NCBI GenBank assembly: GCA_030432175.1
Contig: JAUIHU010000002.1
Location: forward strand, 1 to 23,985
Direction of reading: 5' to 3'
DNA from: Verrucomicrobiia bacterium
GTDB taxonomy: Bacteria; Verrucomicrobiota; Verrucomicrobiia; Limisphaerales; JAUIHU01
DNA length: 23,985 bases
A model generated the notes under the pieces. That model ran no database searches and was not told the origin of the DNA. It worked only from the letters and a program-made list of their open reading frames with translations. Position numbers and translations under genes: made by a program. Each line of letters opens with the position of its first letter. Position 1 is the first letter of the stretch. Below, one piece after another: positions 21,400-23,985 of the stretch.

Positions 21400-22518
21400 A
21401 TGCGACTGCCAACTCATTTTTCATCCATTATCAAATGCGGCATCAGCGGATGGATCGCTGTTGTAACAATTTTTCTCTTCAATGGATGTGGTGGAGACTC
21501 CGAGTCTGCGGCTGCGGGGCCAGCTCAGGGACCTGCTGAAGTCGTCACCACTCAGGTATCCACCCGTGAATTCTCGGAAACAGTCGAAGCGTTGGGCACC
21601 GTTTTGGCGCTGGAGTCCATAGAAATTTCCGCGAATGTCACAGAGACGATTGAGGCGCTGTATTTTGAAGATGGCGACACGGTCAAAGCAGGACAGGAAT
21701 TGGCAAAGTTGAGTTCCAGAGAAGAAGAGGCTGCTCTGGAAGTGGCTCGCGCCAACCTGGCTGAACAGGAACGCGAAATTGCCAGATTACAGGATCTGGC
21801 AGAGGATGGAGCTGTATCGCAGGTCAGGTTGCAGGGTTATTTGACTCAGAAAGATATTGCCCTGCAAAGGATCGAAGAAGCTCAGGCAAGAATAAAAGAT
21901 CGACTGATTGTGGCTCCATTTGAAGGGGTTCTTGGTTTCAGACGCGTCAGTAAAGGCGCATTGGTTTCACCAGGGGAAGCTATTACAACTCTGGATGCTC
22001 TTGATCCGGTCAAAGTGGATTTCACCGTGCCGGAAACGTTTCTTGGAGACCTCAGACCTGGTCTGGAAATAGTGGCAACAAGTGAGGCTTATCCCGGAAG
22101 AGAGTTTAGCGGAAAAGTCAGTCAGATTGATAGTCGGGTGGATCCGGTTACAAGAGCGATTACCGTTCGGGCAATGATCCCTAACCCGGACCAAACACTG
22201 CGCCCAGGAATGTTACTGACGACCGTTTTAAGGAAAAATCCACGACAATCCGCAGCCGTTCCAGAAAGGAGCCTGGTTTCGGTGCAGTCGAATCATTACG
22301 TTTACACAATTCATTCGGGAGCGGATGGCGGTCAGGCCAAGCGCAATCCCGTTGAAATCGGCGCTCGCCAACCTGGTTGGCTCGAAATTAAATCAGGTTT
22401 AAATGTCGAAGCTCAAGTTGTCACTGACGGGGTGTTGGGACTAAAAGACGGGGCGCCTGTCAAAGTGGTTGGCGCATTTGAAGGTCCAACTGAAGCCTAT
22501 AGTCCTACTGAGGATTGA
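21400..22518 (+). CDS. RND efflux periplasmic adaptor subunit (lipoprotein)
   Basis: 372 residues, ATG at 21400. The signal peptide ends in a lipobox, FLFNGC, with Cys30 as the likely lipidated residue. A lipoyl/barrel-sandwich half follows (VSTREFSETVEALGTV...). Then comes a short coiled-coil hairpin of heptads (about 108-165, EEEAALEVARANLAEQEREIARLQDL), and the second lipoyl half (LIVAPFEGVLGFRRVSKGALVSPGEAI) closes the domain. The beta-barrel part (VKVDFTVPETFLGDLRPGLEI) and a membrane-proximal region come next, with DPVTRAITVRA, a common MFP motif. The adaptor bridges the inner-membrane pump and the outer-membrane channel. The pump gene starts 15 bases after its stop, so they form an operon. 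The C-terminal tail is acidic. No outer-membrane partner is in view. Confidence 0.93.
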   Translation: MRLPTHFSSIIKCGISGWIAVVTIFLFNGCGGDSESAAAGPAQGPAEVVTTQVSTREFSETVEALGTVLALESIEISANVTETIEALYFEDGDTVKAGQELAKLSSREEEAALEVARANLAEQEREIARLQDLAEDGAVSQVRLQGYLTQKDIALQRIEEAQARIKDRLIVAPFEGVLGFRRVSKGALVSPGEAITTLDALDPVKVDFTVPETFLGDLRPGLEIVATSEAYPGREFSGKVSQIDSRVDPVTRAITVRAMIPNPDQTLRPGMLLTTVLRKNPRQSAAVPERSLVSVQSNHYVYTIHSGADGGQAKRNPVEIGARQPGWLEIKSGLNVEAQVVTDGVLGLKDGAPVKVVGAFEGPTEAYSPTED

Positions 22519-22533
22519 TTCTCTGATTCTTCC

Positions 22534-23985
22534 ATGCTCTTATCCGATATTTCAGTTAAACGTCCGGTATTTGCAACGGTGCTGAACCTGTTGCTGATAG
22601 CCTTTGGTATTGTCTCATTCACTCAACTGGAGGTACGCGAGTTTCCAGATATAGATCCTCCCATTGTCACGATTGACACCACTTACCGCGGAGCTTCGGC
22701 GGAAGTGGTGGAGCGTCGGATTTCGCAGTTGATTGAAGACAGGATCAGTGTGGTCGAAGCGATCAAATCAGTCGAATCCTCCAGTAGTGATGGGCGTTCT
22801 CTGGTGACTGTTGAATTTTCGATCGAACGAGATATTGACGCTGCTGCGAATGACATACGTGAAGCCGTTTCCGGATTGCTGGATGAGTTGCCGGAAGAAG
22901 CTGATCCGCCGGAGATTACCAAGGAAGATTCGGCGACTGAAGTGATGATGTGGCTGAATCTGACCAGTGAATACCTCACACCCATTGAACTTGCGGATTA
23001 TGCGGAACGATATCTTGTGGATCGATTTGCTGTGGTTCCCGGAGTTGCCCGCGTGAGAGTTTCTGGCGCTTCTAATTTTGCCATGCGGGTTTGGATCAAG
23101 CGGGAAGCGCTGGCTGCCAGAAATCTGACGGTGGCTGATGTGGAGAGAGCTTTACGCACTCAAAACGTCGAGTTGCCTGCTGGCGCGATTCAATCCCTGG
23201 ACCGAATGTTTACGGTGAGGGTTAAACGTAAATTCCTGACAGAAGAAGATTTCAGGGAACTTGTCATAGCTAAAGGAGATGATGGCTACCTGGTGCGACT
23301 GGGAGAAGTGGCGCGGGTTGAGATTGGAGCGGAAGAATCGCGACTGACGTTTCGCGGAAACGAAATCCCGATGGTCGGCATGGGAATTATTAAACAATCC
23401 CAGGCAAACACGCTGGAAGTGGCTCATGCTGTAAAAGATGAGGCAAAAAAAGTGGAGTTGACCTTGCCGGATGGGATGAAGATCGCTCAAAGCTATGATA
23501 CTTCAGTGTTCATTGAAGAATCCCTGACCCAGGTAGCGCAGACCTTGTTTGTTGCTGTTGGGTTGGTCATTCTGGTGATTTATCTATTTCTGGGGAATGT
23601 CCGCGCCACGTTAGTTCCTGCCGTAACGGTTCCTATTTCTCTGATCAGTACATTTATTGTTATAAATGCCATCGGGTTCTCTATTAATCTACTGACTTTA
23701 CTGGCCCTGATTCTAGCTATTGGGCTCGTGGTGGATGATGCAATCGTCGTTCTGGAAAATGTTTTTCGAAGGATCGAACACGGTGAAAGTCCATTGGTCG
23801 CCGCCTTTCGTGGAACGCGTCAGGTCGGATTTGCTGTGATCGCTACCACATTAGTGCTCGTAGCTGTATTTTTGCCAATTTCATTTCTCGAAGGAGATCT
23901 TGGCAAGTTGTTCACCGAATTCTGTGTGACATTGGCCGTCGCAGTCTGTTTTTCCAGCCTGGTCGCGCTCACATTTTCTCCAATG
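22534..23985 (+). CDS. RND-family efflux pump, AcrB/MexB-like (3' end cut off)
   Basis: ATG at 22534 opens a frame that runs to the window edge (484 codons, no stop), so about half of a typical 1030-residue pump is visible. The first transmembrane helix follows ISVKRPVFATVLNLLLIAFG, then REFPDIDPPIVTIDTTYRGA, a conserved start of the porter domain. Further on are the GVARVRVSGA loop, the NAIGFSINLLTLLALILAIG helix, and the family signature GLVVDDAIVVLENVFRRIE, in which D401 and D402 match the proton-relay Asp pair. It is a proton-driven exporter of the hydrophobe/amphiphile efflux (HAE1) group. Its substrate cannot be read, but drugs, bile-like compounds or secondary metabolites are usual. 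The upstream adaptor shares the operon. Confidence 0.93.
   Translation, partial: MLLSDISVKRPVFATVLNLLLIAFGIVSFTQLEVREFPDIDPPIVTIDTTYRGASAEVVERRISQLIEDRISVVEAIKSVESSSSDGRSLVTVEFSIERDIDAAANDIREAVSGLLDELPEEADPPEITKEDSATEVMMWLNLTSEYLTPIELADYAERYLVDRFAVVPGVARVRVSGASNFAMRVWIKREALAARNLTVADVERALRTQNVELPAGAIQSLDRMFTVRVKRKFLTEEDFRELVIAKGDDGYLVRLGEVARVEIGAEESRLTFRGNEIPMVGMGIIKQSQANTLEVAHAVKDEAKKVELTLPDGMKIAQSYDTSVFIEESLTQVAQTLFVAVGLVILVIYLFLGNVRATLVPAVTVPISLISTFIVINAIGFSINLLTLLALILAIGLVVDDAIVVLENVFRRIEHGESPLVAAFRGTRQVGFAVIATTLVLVAVFLPISFLEGDLGKLFTEFCVTLAVAVCFSSLVALTFSPM

Overview
The window most likely comes from a Gram-negative, probably marine, member of the Verrucomicrobiota (Opitutae-like). This is inferred from gene content. 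It has very large secreted proteins built from PA14, LamG and Ig-like modules with adjacent-cysteine motifs, a PQQ-type propeller that opens with DWPRFLGP, a DUF5722-type secreted glycosidase-like protein, and a UvrA whose second Walker B reads LEEPTIGLH. Few genes have a clear Shine-Dalgarno sequence. No rRNA, tRNA, CRISPR array or transposase was seen.

Layout. 1-1504: the 3' end of a type II secretion/type IV pilus F-type inner-membrane protein (+) converges on a divergent dihydropteroate-synthase family gene (-). 1505-2380: a long, very AT-rich gap without a gene. It holds a strong candidate dif site (XerC/XerD chromosome-dimer resolution site, 2049-2076), four GTTAA/TTAAC dyads and a row of small hairpins. 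2381-3274: an EamA-type transporter, followed by a bidirectional terminator shared with the next gene. 3389-8002 (-) and 8690-11548 (+): two divergent exoprotein genes, one a 1537-residue multidomain lectin/adhesin-like protein and the other a 952-residue protein made of a tandemly duplicated 423-residue unit. Both end in a short C-terminal beta module finishing in F-Y/F-R. The 687 bp between them carry two dyads and a possible promoter.

11631-19906: a run of minus-strand genes. They are queE, queC (4-base overlap with uvrA), a frameshifted uvrA, a coupled two-gene cassette that looks like a toxin-antitoxin pair with a DUF6036-type nucleotidyltransferase, a DUF5722-type secreted protein, and a GNAT acetyltransferase. 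Two copies of a dispersed repeat lie between genes here (about 12.4 kb and 19.4 kb). 20011-21237 (-) is a secreted PQQ-like beta-propeller. It is divergent from an RND efflux operon at 21400-23985 (+): a lipoprotein adaptor, then an AcrB-type pump cut off by the window edge.

How they fit together. QueE and QueC are two steps of the preQ0/queuosine pathway. UvrA is the damage sensor of nucleotide excision repair, and as read here it needs a one-base correction to be intact. The exoproteins, propeller and glycosidase-like protein suggest a polysaccharide- or particle-associated lifestyle. If the dif call is right, the left end of the window is at or near the replication terminus. The mostly minus-strand genes to its right fit that, because a fork moving toward dif would copy them co-directionally.
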